Shown one piece after another: positions 39,044-47,754 of a stretch of DNA of 64,000 bases. This stretch comes from Cognatundibacterium jejuense (lineage in GTDB: Bacteria; Pseudomonadota; Gammaproteobacteria; Burkholderiales; Burkholderiaceae_D). How positions within the stretch are numbered: position 1 is the first letter of the stretch; the number at the start of each line of letters is the position of its first letter. The DNA lies in NCBI RefSeq assembly GCF_014284255.1, contig NZ_JACOFV010000002.1, positions 186,001 to 250,000 on the forward strand, read 5' to 3'. The translations under genes and the position numbers were made by a program. The notes under the pieces were generated by a model. That model worked only from the letters and a program-made list of their open reading frames with translations, was not told the origin of the DNA and searched no databases.

Positions 39044-39646
39044 TTATTTTGGTGGGAGATGCTCGGGAGCCACCACGCCCATGGAAACGATGTATTTCAG
39101 TGCAGCATCGACACTCATATCCAGTTCAATGGCATCTTTCTTTGGCACCATTAAAAAGAAGCCAGAAGTTGGATTAGGCGTCGTCGGTACATACACGCTC
39201 ACAAATTCGCCTTGTAAGTGATTGACCACATCACCGCCTGGCACGCCGGTCAAAAAGCCTATCGTCCAGGAACCCTGACGCGGATATTCAATTAAGACCG
39301 CCTTACGAAACGCATTTCCCGAAGACGAAAACAAGGTATCCGAGACTTGTTTAACACTAGAATAAATCGAATTAACGATAGGAATGCGATTTAACAAAGC
39401 CTCCCAGAGCCGCACAACATAATTGCCAATAAAATTTTGTGCCAGCAAACCAGTCACAAAAACGATCAGCAAAGTCAGGATAGTTCCTAATCCGAGAAAC
39501 TGAAAACCGACTAACTTCTCGGGACGCCACTCGGGTGGCAATAACAGCAAGGATTGATCCATCGTGCTAATCACCGCATGTAGCACCCATGCTGTGATAG
39601 CCAAAGGTACCAGGATCAATAAGCCAGTAATAAAATATTTACGCAT
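39044..39646 (-). CDS. DUF502 family membrane protein
   Basis: A 200-residue inner-membrane protein with two N-terminal hydrophobic segments (about 5-27 and 55-75) followed by a soluble domain with VPIVNSIYSSVKQVSDT and GVPGGDVVNHLQGEFVSVYVPTTPNPTSGF, the DUF502 signature. Its molecular function is unknown. Its position just upstream of aspS and after the FmdB-like gene is conserved in many betaproteobacteria. Confidence 0.88.
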   Translation of the reverse strand: MRKYFITGLLILVPLAITAWVLHAVISTMDQSLLLLPPEWRPEKLVGFQFLGLGTILTLLIVFVTGLLAQNFIGNYVVRLWEALLNRIPIVNSIYSSVKQVSDTLFSSSGNAFRKAVLIEYPRQGSWTIGFLTGVPGGDVVNHLQGEFVSVYVPTTPNPTSGFFLMVPKKDAIELDMSVDAALKYIVSMGVVAPEHLPPK

Positions 39647-39693
39647 GACGATGATTTCTTTGGTAAGTGGATCGGGCTTGCTTGGTCAACATC

Positions 39694-40020
39694 TTAGTCA
39701 GCATTACCAGCAGATATCACTGGTGCACTGGCAGGTGCAGGAGCAGTTGTAGTTGCGGCAGCCGTTGCCGAATTACCAGTTGCGTCAGTTGACGCCACGG
39801 CAGGTGCCGGCGTACCGGTCGTCGCTGCAGAGCCAGATCCGCCACGAAAATCAGTGACATACCAGCCCGAACCTTTTAACTGAAAACCAGCAGCAGTCAC
39901 CTGCTTCTTGAATGCGGATTTGCCACAAGACGGACATTCCGTCAAAGGATCGTCGGAAATTTTTTGCAATACATCTTTGGCAAAACCACACTCTTCACAA
40001 CGGTAAGCGTAAATCGGCAT
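39694..40020 (-). CDS. FmdB-type zinc ribbon protein
   Basis: A 108-residue protein starting MPIYAYRCEECGF with a second CPSCG, a CxxC-CxxC zinc ribbon of the FmdB family, followed by the family's GFQLKGSGWYVTDFRG. The last 45 residues are a low-complexity Ala/Thr/Pro/Ser tail. Members are proposed regulatory or assembly factors, with the role unresolved. It is the first gene of the unit leading to DUF502 and aspS. Confidence 0.87.
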   Translation of the reverse strand: MPIYAYRCEECGFAKDVLQKISDDPLTECPSCGKSAFKKQVTAAGFQLKGSGWYVTDFRGGSGSAATTGTPAPAVASTDATGNSATAAATTTAPAPASAPVISAGNAD

Positions 40021-40099
40021 ACTCTCGCCCTAAAAAAACTGATAAAACCCTGAATTATAAAGGGTTTCAGTCAAGATTTGCGCATCGCATCAAAAGCTT

Positions 40100-41524
40100 T
40101 CAGGCAGCGATTGATTTTCGTGAGTATTGTGGCAACAATGACCCCAACACCATTCCGACCGCGCTCATCACTAAACCTACTAACTGTGGCGGCCAGTAAC
40201 CATCCGGGGCAATAACTTCCAACGTGATCCAGAAGCTAATACCAAAGAGTATCGACACCAGCCCACCCTGTGCCGTTGACCGCTTCCAATACAATCCAAA
40301 CGCCAGAGGTACAAATGCTGCCACTAAGGTAATTTTGTAGGCGTTTTCAACCATCTTATAAATACTGGACTCTGTATTCATAGCAAACATGGTCACAATT
40401 GCGGTAAATACAAGCACGACAATTCGCATCATGCGTAAAAATTGTTTGTCGGTCTGTTTCGGGAAAAACGGTTTCATGATGTTTTCCGAAAAAGTGACTG
40501 ATGGCGCCAATAAAGTTGCACTAGCACAACTTTTAATTGCCGACAGTAAAGCGCCAAAAAACATCACCTGCGCCAACATCGGTACTTTCGTCATGATCAA
40601 GGTCGGCAAGATTAATTGCGAATCCTTGTCGATCAGACTATTCACCATTCCCGGATCGATCAGTGTGGCTGAATAAGCCAGGAACATAGGAATGAACGCA
40701 AAACAAAAATAAAGCACGCCACCGAGAATAGACGCATTTCCAGCAATTTTTTCATTTTTGGAAGAAGCGACGCGCTGAAAAACGTCTTGCTGGGGAATGG
40801 AACCCAACATCATGGTAATCCACGCAGCAAAGAACCACAGCATCTCCCGCCCTTCAGGCTTGGGCCAGAATTCAAACTTACCGGCGTTGGCAGCATGCGA
40901 GATCACAGCACCAGCACCGCCGACCATCCCAGACACTTCCCAGCCGATATAAACCATCCCGACGACAATGATGATCATTTGTAAAAAATCAGTGATCGCT
41001 ACCGACCACATGCCACCCATCAGTGTATAGATCAGCACACTTGCAGCGCCAATAATCATGCCGGTATTCATTTCAATATAGCCACCGGAAACGACATTGA
41101 ATACAAGACCCAATGCTTTAATCTGTGCGGCAACCCAACCCAGATACGACACCACAATGCAAAGGGTGACCAAAATCTCTACGGTACGGCCGAACTTGTT
41201 TCTATAGTAATCACCAATCGTCAGCAAATTCATGCGATACAAAGGTTTAGCAAAAAACAAACCGACCAGCACCAGACACAAAGAAGAGCCAAATGGATCG
41301 GCGACAACGCCTTTAAAGCCTTCTTTGACAAAGGTGGACGAGATTCCCAATACCGCTTCCGATCCAAACCAGGTGGCAAATACTGTCGCCGTCACTACAT
41401 ACATAGGCAATGAACGACCAGCCACCGCATAGTCTTTGGAGTTATTCACATAGCGGGCTGCATACAAGCCAATACCGACCGAGATAACCCAATACAGAAT
41501 GACGAACCAAATGAGTGTGTTCAT
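40100..41524 (-). CDS. Sodium:solute symporter family protein
   Basis: Inner-membrane Na+-coupled transporter of the SSS (PutP/PanF) family, 474 residues with about 13 hydrophobic segments. The opening ILYWVISVGIGLYAARYVNNSKDYAVAGRSLP and GSIPQQDVFQRVASSKNEK are characteristic. The substrate cannot be deduced. The ATG at 41524 lies only 27 nt downstream of the T-tract of a terminator hairpin and has no clear Shine-Dalgarno, so its transcription start is unclear: readthrough of the upstream RNA or a promoter inside that RNA. Confidence 0.9.
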   Translation of the reverse strand: MNTLIWFVILYWVISVGIGLYAARYVNNSKDYAVAGRSLPMYVVTATVFATWFGSEAVLGISSTFVKEGFKGVVADPFGSSLCLVLVGLFFAKPLYRMNLLTIGDYYRNKFGRTVEILVTLCIVVSYLGWVAAQIKALGLVFNVVSGGYIEMNTGMIIGAASVLIYTLMGGMWSVAITDFLQMIIIVVGMVYIGWEVSGMVGGAGAVISHAANAGKFEFWPKPEGREMLWFFAAWITMMLGSIPQQDVFQRVASSKNEKIAGNASILGGVLYFCFAFIPMFLAYSATLIDPGMVNSLIDKDSQLILPTLIMTKVPMLAQVMFFGALLSAIKSCASATLLAPSVTFSENIMKPFFPKQTDKQFLRMMRIVVLVFTAIVTMFAMNTESSIYKMVENAYKITLVAAFVPLAFGLYWKRSTAQGGLVSILFGISFWITLEVIAPDGYWPPQLVGLVMSAVGMVLGSLLPQYSRKSIAA

Positions 41525-41550
41525 GAATTAATGAATGCAAGAAGGTCAAT

Positions 41551-41736
41551 AAAAAAACCCGCAAAGTTCTTATGCGGGTATTCCACGGGCTTGGTCGAGA
41601 AAATTGCAACTGGATAAGCTGCAAACAGACATCCGCTTACTGAAGGTTCAGAAGCTAATATCGCCTGTATTTAACGATGTTCCCCCAATAATTGCAGGAG
41701 TTTGAAGGAGAAATTCGCCTCGCGCAATAGAATTCG
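41551..41736 (-). ncRNA. Structured RNA with its own terminator, candidate 6S RNA
   Basis: On the minus strand a -10 like TAAAAT (41748-41743) would start an RNA of about 186 nt ending at a terminator (stem ACCCGCA/TGCGGGT, then seven T; 41579-41551). Between them the sequence folds on itself as one long irregular hairpin. An outer helix (CGAG..AATT with AATT..CTCG) encloses a central bubble. An inner helix CTGCAA/TTGCAG and an apical arm (ACAG/CTGT, then GCTT/AAGC) complete it. Length and bubble layout fit 6S RNA, the sigma-70 polymerase mimic. I cannot confirm conserved 6S motifs. A regulatory leader of the symporter gene is the alternative. Confidence 0.5.
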
Positions 41737-41927
41737 GGCAAAATTTTAGGGGACTTAATCGAGTAGAAATGGCATAACAAAATCAAGATGCTGCCTGATT
41801 GTTGCCTGACAGAATAAAAGTGTTCTTTTTATTAATCAGGATCAAGGAATTTTATGCCTCAGGAAGCCTTAGTTAGCTTGCGATTTACTGATATTTTGAA
41901 GCATATTTCCGACGAAAAAAAATTTCC

Positions 41928-42233
41928 TCAGTCGGCACGAATGTAGTTATGACACATGTTGACCAACTGTGAAAATTGCGCTGCATCCCGACGATTACGC
42001 AAAATATCCATGACTTCCAGAATTTGAGTGCGTGACGGAATGATTTCCATGACGCTATTGCACATCCACCCGATCAATAAAGGAGCAAGTGTGTCTCTGC
42101 TAAGGGTGGCGACTTCTTTACGGGTCGGAACGTAAAAGTGAAAATGGTATTTCTTTTGCCTTTTTGCCGTTTTTTCTGCCGCTTTTATCGATGAATCAGG
42201 CATACCAAAACGGTCTTGCTGATTATTCTTCAT
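41928..42233 (-). CDS. Hypothetical protein, 101 aa
   Basis: I do not recognise this protein. It has a basic N-terminal third (AAEKTAKRQKKYHFHFYVP), then a mixed helical region (LAPLLIGWMCNSVMEII, QILEVMDILRNRRDAAQFSQLVNMCHNYI). No signal peptide or clear membrane segment. A Shine-Dalgarno GAGGAT lies before the ATG. Some transcripts from it could read into the RNA region at 41736-41551. Confidence 0.6.
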   Translation of the reverse strand: MKNNQQDRFGMPDSSIKAAEKTAKRQKKYHFHFYVPTRKEVATLSRDTLAPLLIGWMCNSVMEIIPSRTQILEVMDILRNRRDAAQFSQLVNMCHNYIRAD

Positions 42234-42644
42234 TACTATCCATCCTCCTGCTCAACCATTCTATTGAAACCGCTGAATACGTAGAAATTTACCTTCTGAC
42301 ATCAATAATCAAACTGGCAGTAATTTAAATTTGAGGTTCACCACATCTGGCATTTCTTACATTTAAACAAAAAATAGCTGTCGACAAATGAAGCGCATCA
42401 GACAAAGTGGTCTTATCTGCATGTCTTAATGCATGTTTCAATTAAACAACATTATGACAACAAGATTACAATATTAGCTATTTTTTACTAGTTTTCAAGG
42501 TTTTTGTTAAAAAATGTCACATCGCTGTCATTTTGACTAAGTAGTTTTGCGTAGTCGCACTATTTCTGCGATATCCAGAGCGCTAAAAAACGTCGCTCAA
42601 TGACTGCTATTTAACAATTAATTTACTTAATTACTGGAAAACTT
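42234..42644. other. Divergent intergenic region upstream of the RNase T2 gene
   Basis: AT-rich, no gene or RNA recognised. It should carry the promoters of the 101-aa gene and the RNase T2 gene; none could be fixed with confidence. Confidence 0.35.
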
Positions 42645-43379
42645 ATGTTATCTAAACTGATCAAAGCATCTGTCGCACTGATATTGGCGATGCTGGCAAA
42701 TACCGCAGCACAAGCACAAACAGCAGATTATTTTTTACTTGCAGCATCTTGGGAGCCAGGGTTTTGCGCGACCAACAGTGGCAAATCAGAATGCCAAAAC
42801 ATTCGTGGCACCTATGCTGGTAGTCACTTATCTACACATGGCCTGTGGGCTAGTTCATTTGACGGTAACAATCCACAGTATTGCAATGTGCCTCAACAAG
42901 AAATTGATCTCGACAGTGGCAGTACCTGGTGCAGCATGGACCCGTATGGCGCGAGCGCTAGCACATTGAGCAACCTTGCAACCTACATGCCTGGCATCCA
43001 ATCGTGTCTGGATGATCACGAATGGTATAAACACGGTAGTTGCAGCGGTCAAACACCAGACGATTTTTGGGCAACAACGATCAACCTGATCAAAAGTCTG
43101 GGGCAAACGCAATTGAATACCTTCATTGCCAGCAATGCAGGTCGCAACGTTACCCGTGCACAATTGATGCAAGCGGCAACGAATACGTTTGGTAGCTCAG
43201 CTAGCTCCGCCATTGCATTCAAATGCGTCAAGAAAAATCGCGTTAGTTATTTGACCGAGGTTTGGACCAATCTGGATCCATCTAGCTTGAATCAGTTCCC
43301 AAATGCCAACGCGCTGGTAACGAATGCAAATATCGCAGGAACTTGCCCGGCAACAGGCATTTATATTGCCCGTCCATAA
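42645..43379 (+). CDS. Secreted ribonuclease T2 family protein
   Basis: Periplasmic or secreted non-specific endoribonuclease (RNase I type), 244 residues. The signal peptide (about 1-24) ends AAQAQ. Both catalytic segments are present: THGLWAS (CAS I, His) and HEWYKHGSC (CAS II, Glu and His). Eight or more Cys are spread for disulfides, as in the family. It is probably a single-gene unit followed by a hairpin at 43408-43438. A role in RNA scavenging is inferred. Confidence 0.92.
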   Translation: MLSKLIKASVALILAMLANTAAQAQTADYFLLAASWEPGFCATNSGKSECQNIRGTYAGSHLSTHGLWASSFDGNNPQYCNVPQQEIDLDSGSTWCSMDPYGASASTLSNLATYMPGIQSCLDDHEWYKHGSCSGQTPDDFWATTINLIKSLGQTQLNTFIASNAGRNVTRAQLMQAATNTFGSSASSAIAFKCVKKNRVSYLTEVWTNLDPSSLNQFPNANALVTNANIAGTCPATGIYIARP

Positions 43380-43407
43380 TAGGATCTGCAGGACATAGTC
43401 GGACATC

Positions 43408-43438
43408 ACCTGCTGCCATTTTCAAGATGACAGCAGGT
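43408..43438 (+). terminator. Hairpin after the RNase T2 gene, terminator-like
   Basis: Arms ACCTGCTG and CAGCAGGT, extended by CCAT/ATGA pairing, lie 29 bp past the stop. No T-tract follows, so an intrinsic terminator is only possible. Confidence 0.45.
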
Positions 43439-43469
43439 CTGAGCCTTCAAACATAGTAAAAATCAACAC

Positions 43470-43545
43470 TTGCGCACAGATTTATCCACATAGTTGCACA
43501 CAGTTTTTACCCATATGCACACAGCATATGCACAAGATATCCACA
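43470..43545 (+). promoter_or_regulatory. Tandem array of DnaA-box-like 9-mers
   Basis: Six similar 9-mers point the same way: TTGCGCACA (43470), TTATCCACA (43482, exact DnaA-box consensus), TTGCACACA (43494), ATGCACACA (43515), TATGCACAA (43527) and ATATCCACA (43537, one mismatch). Several are spaced by 12 bp. The array ends 7 bp before the ATG at 43553. Binding by DnaA is possible for the two good boxes; the others would be weak. Confidence 0.5.
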
Positions 43546-43552
43546 AGCCAAG

Positions 43553-44461
43553 ATGACTTCAGCACGACTTATTAGCGCCATTACTGCGATCGCCATTTGT
43601 TTATTGGCGCTGGTATTCCTGGTATGGCCAAATGACGATTCAGGAAAGTTGGAGAGTAAAAAAATCAATTCAAGCCCTTTACAGCTCCCCATGACGAGTT
43701 CCCAACCTCTCATTTCTAAAAAAGAAATACAAAAAGGTCCAGAAACCGATCCGTTGGAGCAATCGCGAGATTTACGCGCTTTGTTTGAAGCAAACAAAAA
43801 TGCCAAAGATACTGAACATGCGCTGTTGGCATATCGGGCATGGCACACCTGTATGCCCAATCTATTTGGCGCTCGAGCTGCTCTATGGCAACAAAACATG
43901 AGTCGTCTTGCTGATGACAGCCCACAAAAAATCGCCTATCAACGCATGCGTACACGATGCCAGCATTTCGCTGATATTGATAACGACACGCTGAAACGTC
44001 AACAGCAAGAACTGGCTGGACGTTGGCTACATGGCGATGCCAAAACCACTGGGGAATCCGCATCTCGTCTCATGCAAACTGGTGATTACAAAGCCGCCAT
44101 GGAAATTGCTCGTGTCGCCTTCAACAGCCATAGACCGCAAGATTTAGCATCGCTAAGCGGATTCGCTTACACGTATTTAAAAGACCAGATTGGCAATGAC
44201 GAAGATGAAATGCAAGCGCAGTCTTATCGTGCCAAAGCATTTACTATCGCAGCATGTCAAACTGGAATGGCATGCAGCCAGGATTCACTACGCGCGACGG
44301 AACACTGCATGTACTCAGGCCAGTGCGAAGGCAGCCTGATTGATCACTACTTGCAAAGCCTGGCAAGTGATCGGGAACGCCAGCAACTCATGGCGCAGAG
44401 CAAAAAAATCATCGCAACCATGCAATCCAATGCCGATCTTGAAAGTTTGCTGGCTCCTTAA
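43553..44461 (+). CDS. Hypothetical membrane-anchored protein, 302 aa
   Basis: Family not recognised. One N-terminal hydrophobic helix (about residues 7-25, signal anchor) is followed by a charged linker rich in Ser and Lys and a long helical soluble domain. The latter has six Cys (CMPN, RCQHF, ACQTGMACSQD, HCMYSGQCEG), suggesting a periplasmic disulfide-bonded fold. MQTGDYKAAMEIARVAF looks like a helical-repeat unit. No Shine-Dalgarno is evident, and the DnaA-box-like array lies directly in front of the start. Confidence 0.7.
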   Translation: MTSARLISAITAIAICLLALVFLVWPNDDSGKLESKKINSSPLQLPMTSSQPLISKKEIQKGPETDPLEQSRDLRALFEANKNAKDTEHALLAYRAWHTCMPNLFGARAALWQQNMSRLADDSPQKIAYQRMRTRCQHFADIDNDTLKRQQQELAGRWLHGDAKTTGESASRLMQTGDYKAAMEIARVAFNSHRPQDLASLSGFAYTYLKDQIGNDEDEMQAQSYRAKAFTIAACQTGMACSQDSLRATEHCMYSGQCEGSLIDHYLQSLASDRERQQLMAQSKKIIATMQSNADLESLLAP

Positions 44462-44482
44462 ACGTCGCTATCAAAAAGCAGA

Positions 44483-44917
44483 TCAGGAATATAAATTGAT
44501 ATTCACGCCGACCGTGAGGTTAGCCGCTACCGGCGGCTGCACCGCATCAACACTAATTTGATTTTGTGCAGCTTGGGTACTATGCGTAGCAGAATTAATC
44601 GTAGAGGCATGATTAACTGCAGTAACCGGATTGTTGGCGTTTACTCCATTCACCGCATTGACTTGATTGGATTTATTCGCCGTCGTCGAATTTGCAGCGG
44701 CTTGCCTGGATTCAATTGCCTGCCTGATACTGCCAATTTTGCTGGAAATTTCAGCAATCTGCTGCTTCCCCTCCGGGGTTTTAGCAGAATCACAATTAAC
44801 GCAATCAGATAACTGATGCTGATATTGATCTAATTGTGCCTGCAACGCACCAGCAGACGCTGCCGCAGAAGCAGCGCCACCGCTCGACGAACTGGAAGGA
44901 TCTATCGCTTGTACCAT
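44483..44917 (-). CDS. FlxA-like low-complexity protein
   Basis: A 144-residue soluble protein. The N-terminus is rich in Ser and Ala. The middle resembles FlxA-like proteins: LQAQLDQYQHQLSDCVNCDSAKTPEGKQQIAEISSKI, a coiled-coil helix interrupted by a CVNC pair. The C-terminal half is a low-complexity run of Asn, Ala, Val and Thr with repeated NAVN/VNA motifs. FlxA is a flagellar-regulon protein of unknown function in E. coli. The assignment is tentative. It converges with the upstream plus-strand gene, with only 21 bp between stops. Confidence 0.55.
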   Translation of the reverse strand: MVQAIDPSSSSSGGAASAAASAGALQAQLDQYQHQLSDCVNCDSAKTPEGKQQIAEISSKIGSIRQAIESRQAAANSTTANKSNQVNAVNGVNANNPVTAVNHASTINSATHSTQAAQNQISVDAVQPPVAANLTVGVNINLYS

Positions 44918-45031
44918 ATTGAACTCCTGATCAAAGTCATATCGTCGTCAAATAATGAACCCGGCAAATCAAGACGATGTTTTCTTTGGTCGTACGACAG
45001 AACCTTTACTTACACAAAACAATAAAAATTT

Positions 45032-45823
45032 TTATAGCTCAGGCTTTTCAATTTGTTTCTTGACCAATTTTGCCTCTGAGCTGGCTGTCCAATCAGCAAT
45101 ACCTTTCGCCATAGAAACAAATTCGCTCGGCATCATGATAATCGTGGTGGTGTTTTGCTCCGCGCCAACTTCGGTGATCATTTGCATGCGACGTAGTTCC
45201 AGACCGGCTGGGTTTTCCATAATCAAACCCGCGGCTTCGCGTAATTTGAGTGCAGCTTCGAGTTCCGCTTCAGCCTTGATGATACGGGCACGTTTCTCAC
45301 GCAATGCCTCAGCTTCTTGTGCCATGGCACGTTGCATCGATTCCGGGATTTCGACATTGCGCATTTCTACGCGGGTGACTTTAACGCCCCAGGGTTCTGT
45401 CGCGGTATCAATCACCTTACGCATATCAGTGCCGAGACGTTCTTGTTCCTTGAGCACATCATCCAAGGTATGACGACCAATCACGTTGCGCATTGAGGTT
45501 AACGCCACTTGCACTACGGCGCCGCCCACATCAACGACTTCAATGACTGATTTAATGGGATCAGTCACCGAATACCAGATCACCACCGTCACTTTGACAG
45601 GCACATTGTCTTTGGTGATGGTTTCTTGCTGATCAACCGAGGTGGTTATCGTTCGAATATCCACCATTCTTTGCCATTCGATTGCAGGGATCAGCCAGTA
45701 CAAACCCGGACCACGGATGCCTTGTAATTTACCCAGCCTGAATACGACCCCGCGTTGATATTGATTCGCGACTCTAAAACCAGCCAGTACAAAAATAAGG
45801 ACGACAAATAAGACGAAGAACAT
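45032..45823 (-). CDS. Slipin (stomatin-like SPFH-domain membrane protein)
   Basis: A 263-residue protein with an N-terminal membrane hairpin (about residues 1-17) and an SPFH/Band-7 domain: YQRGVVFRLGKLQGIRGPGLYWLIPAIE and VDQQETITKDNVPVKVTVVIWY are typical of slipins. A C-terminal helical region follows, rich in Glu and Ala (AQEAEALREKRARIIKAEAELEAAL). Slipins assemble rings in membranes and are usually encoded with an NfeD protease partner. No nfeD gene is present next to it here. GAGAG precedes the ATG. Confidence 0.9.
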   Translation of the reverse strand: MFFVLFVVLIFVLAGFRVANQYQRGVVFRLGKLQGIRGPGLYWLIPAIEWQRMVDIRTITTSVDQQETITKDNVPVKVTVVIWYSVTDPIKSVIEVVDVGGAVVQVALTSMRNVIGRHTLDDVLKEQERLGTDMRKVIDTATEPWGVKVTRVEMRNVEIPESMQRAMAQEAEALREKRARIIKAEAELEAALKLREAAGLIMENPAGLELRRMQMITEVGAEQNTTTIIMMPSEFVSMAKGIADWTASSEAKLVKKQIEKPEL

Positions 45824-45934
45824 GATATTTCTCTCTCAATGAAATCTGCACTTGCGCTGCTTCGAATGAAACAGCAGCCTGAACAAAATTGCTAAAGAGA
45901 TTGTATGCCTTGCATCGGTACAAGTCACTGAGAA

Positions 45935-46276
45935 TTACGCGCAACCAGGGCCGCGATGAAATACCAACTCCTCTACCGCTTCTCCGCCAACCAGATGCTG
46001 TTCAATGATCTTATCCATGTTTTGCGGCGTGACATTGTAGTACCACAAACCATCCGGTTGCACGCACATCACCGGCCCACCTTTGCAGGCAGCGAAGCAA
46101 CTCACGCGGCTGCGCTTAACCCGTAACTCACCTTCACTCAGACCAGCCGCCTTGAATTTATCCCCAAGGCTATCGAATAAGGCCTGTGCTGCGCCGTCTT
46201 CAGCACAACGTGGCCCCGTACAAATCAGAATATGCCGTTTGTATGCGCCAATTTTTGGTTTCACGACTTCACTCAT
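45935..46276 (-). CDS. Thioredoxin-like [2Fe-2S] ferredoxin, last gene of the cobalamin operon
   Basis: A 113-residue protein with HILICTGPRC, CFAACKGGPVMCV and a C-terminal Cys, the four-cysteine pattern of thioredoxin-fold [2Fe-2S] ferredoxins. Its ATG overlaps the cobJ stop. It is a candidate electron donor for a corrin-pathway step, a role inferred from position only. In Bacillus megaterium the CobJ homologue CbiH60 carries an iron-sulfur centre in a C-terminal extension, so a separate partner protein here would make sense. Confidence 0.85.
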   Translation of the reverse strand: MSEVVKPKIGAYKRHILICTGPRCAEDGAAQALFDSLGDKFKAAGLSEGELRVKRSRVSCFAACKGGPVMCVQPDGLWYYNVTPQNMDKIIEQHLVGGEAVEELVFHRGPGCA

Positions 46277-47325
46277 GCTTCCCCCTCCATCACCATTTCT
46301 GTCGCACCATCATTGCTTGAAGATTCCACCGCTTGTTCCAACGTACTCTGTATATAGTCAAGCGGCAAATGGTGGCGCTTTGCTAATTCGATCGCACTGA
46401 TACCTGCTTGATGATCCGCATGCAAATTCTCCAGCCAGCCAGTTAAACCAGTCGATAAAGAGCGACCTGCTTTTTCACCTTCATGGGTAGCATGACCATC
46501 CATAGAGTATTTGTTGGCATAACCACGCGGGGTTACCATGCGCCCTTCGCGGATGAAGGTATTACTGTTACCAATCAACACCGTCGTCAACATGCCAATG
46601 TCGCAATCGCTCATTTTTTCCAGGGTAGTGAATTCGATTCTCTGCTTGGGACGATAAGCTGATTTCACGATAGCGACTGGCGTATTCGGATCGCGGTGTC
46701 TCAAAAATAATCGTTGTGCCTCAACAATCTGTTGTGTACGGCGACCACTCTTAGGGTTGTACAAAGCACAAACAAAATCTGCGGCAGCCGCAGCATCCAG
46801 CCGGCGTGCAATGACAGTCCACGGTGTCAACAAATCAGACAAAGAAATCGAACAAAAATCATGCGTCAGTGGTGCCCCGACCAATGATGCGCAAGTGTTC
46901 AGGGCAGAAGCACCGGGAACGATTTCAACCTCAACGCCAGTCGCTGGTGTCCAGCCAGCCTGAAATAAGACCTCAAAGGTCGGCCCTGCCATACCATACA
47001 CGCCCGCATCGCCAGAAGAAATCAAGGCGACCTTTTTGCCTTGCTGCGCAAATTCCAGCGCATGAATTGCTCTGTCCAATTCTTCGGTCATGGATTTACG
47101 GATGATTTCTTTACCAACAATCAAATCCGCAACCAGCTTGATGTAAGTTACGTAGCCGATGATGGTGTCGGCTTCGGCGATGACATCACGCGCTCGCTGG
47201 GTCATGTGTGCGTGACTGCCGGGACCGATGCCGACCAGAGAAATTTTCCCGCCAGATTGACGCGATGGTGATATGTCGATTTCCTCGGCAGTAGCTTGCT
47301 GCTCAGTCTGAACTAGTTGATTCAT
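46273..47325 (-). CDS. cobJ: Precorrin-3B/cobalt-factor III C17-methyltransferase with C-terminal extension
   Basis: SAM-dependent corrin methyltransferase (CobJ/CbiH) that methylates C17 with ring contraction. The 350-residue protein has the tetrapyrrole-methylase motifs VGIGPGSHAHMT, SSGDAGVYGMAGP and VPGASALN, with an N-terminal tail of about 25 residues. The last 80 residues go beyond the usual methyltransferase, with GISAIELAKRHHLPLDYIQSTLEQA, and contain no cysteine. Its start overlaps the cobE stop. Confidence 0.93.
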   Translation of the reverse strand: MNQLVQTEQQATAEEIDISPSRQSGGKISLVGIGPGSHAHMTQRARDVIAEADTIIGYVTYIKLVADLIVGKEIIRKSMTEELDRAIHALEFAQQGKKVALISSGDAGVYGMAGPTFEVLFQAGWTPATGVEVEIVPGASALNTCASLVGAPLTHDFCSISLSDLLTPWTVIARRLDAAAAADFVCALYNPKSGRRTQQIVEAQRLFLRHRDPNTPVAIVKSAYRPKQRIEFTTLEKMSDCDIGMLTTVLIGNSNTFIREGRMVTPRGYANKYSMDGHATHEGEKAGRSLSTGLTGWLENLHADHQAGISAIELAKRHHLPLDYIQSTLEQAVESSSNDGATEMVMEGEA

Positions 47326-47753
47326 GATGGAATTTCCGCAATTGAAATAGTGACGTTCTTACCGCAAACGCCTTGATGTTTATATTTCTCCAGAACTAAT
47401 GCTGGAGCTGCCTGGGTTGACTTTTGTATATTCATCGCTGGCTGATAACCCGCCCCCAATAAAGCTGCCGCTTCTGATACCGAAGGCGTGCCTACGTACT
47501 TCAAGACCGTCATTGATGGATTAGCAACCGGCACTTTAGCTAACTCATGTGCGGGGTAACACTGCCAAGCTAAGCCAAGACGTTTTGCCAAGGCGATGAA
47601 AGCAAATTCATCTGCCTTCAGATCAATCGTTGCGACACACATGATCTGCGACTCATGTGCAGATATCAGTTGCAAGGCTTGCGTCAAAGCCGTCTGCACG
47701 GTCAGCAAAGGTGTGTCGCGGTCACATCCGAGACCAATACTGTAATAGCGCAT
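47322..47753 (-). CDS. cobE: CobE/CbiG C-terminal-domain protein
   Basis: A 143-residue protein corresponding to the C-terminal domain of CbiG, present alone as CobE in aerobic-type pathways. MRYYSIGLGCDRDTP at the start, followed by DLKADEFAFIALAKRL and VCGKNVTISIA, is typical. The ATG at 47753 is one base past the CbiG-N stop (TGATATG). In one-gene CbiG proteins the two parts are fused, so here the cbiG function is split in two. The longer upstream frame is a shadow of the preceding gene. Confidence 0.85.
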   Translation of the reverse strand: MRYYSIGLGCDRDTPLLTVQTALTQALQLISAHESQIMCVATIDLKADEFAFIALAKRLGLAWQCYPAHELAKVPVANPSMTVLKYVGTPSVSEAAALLGAGYQPAMNIQKSTQAAPALVLEKYKHQGVCGKNVTISIAEIPS

Positions 47754-47754
47754 A

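Noticed and set aside
43470..43545. CRISPR-like reading of the repeated 9-mers
   Set aside because: Units are 9 bp with 12-bp spacing and no unique spacers, and no cas genes are present.
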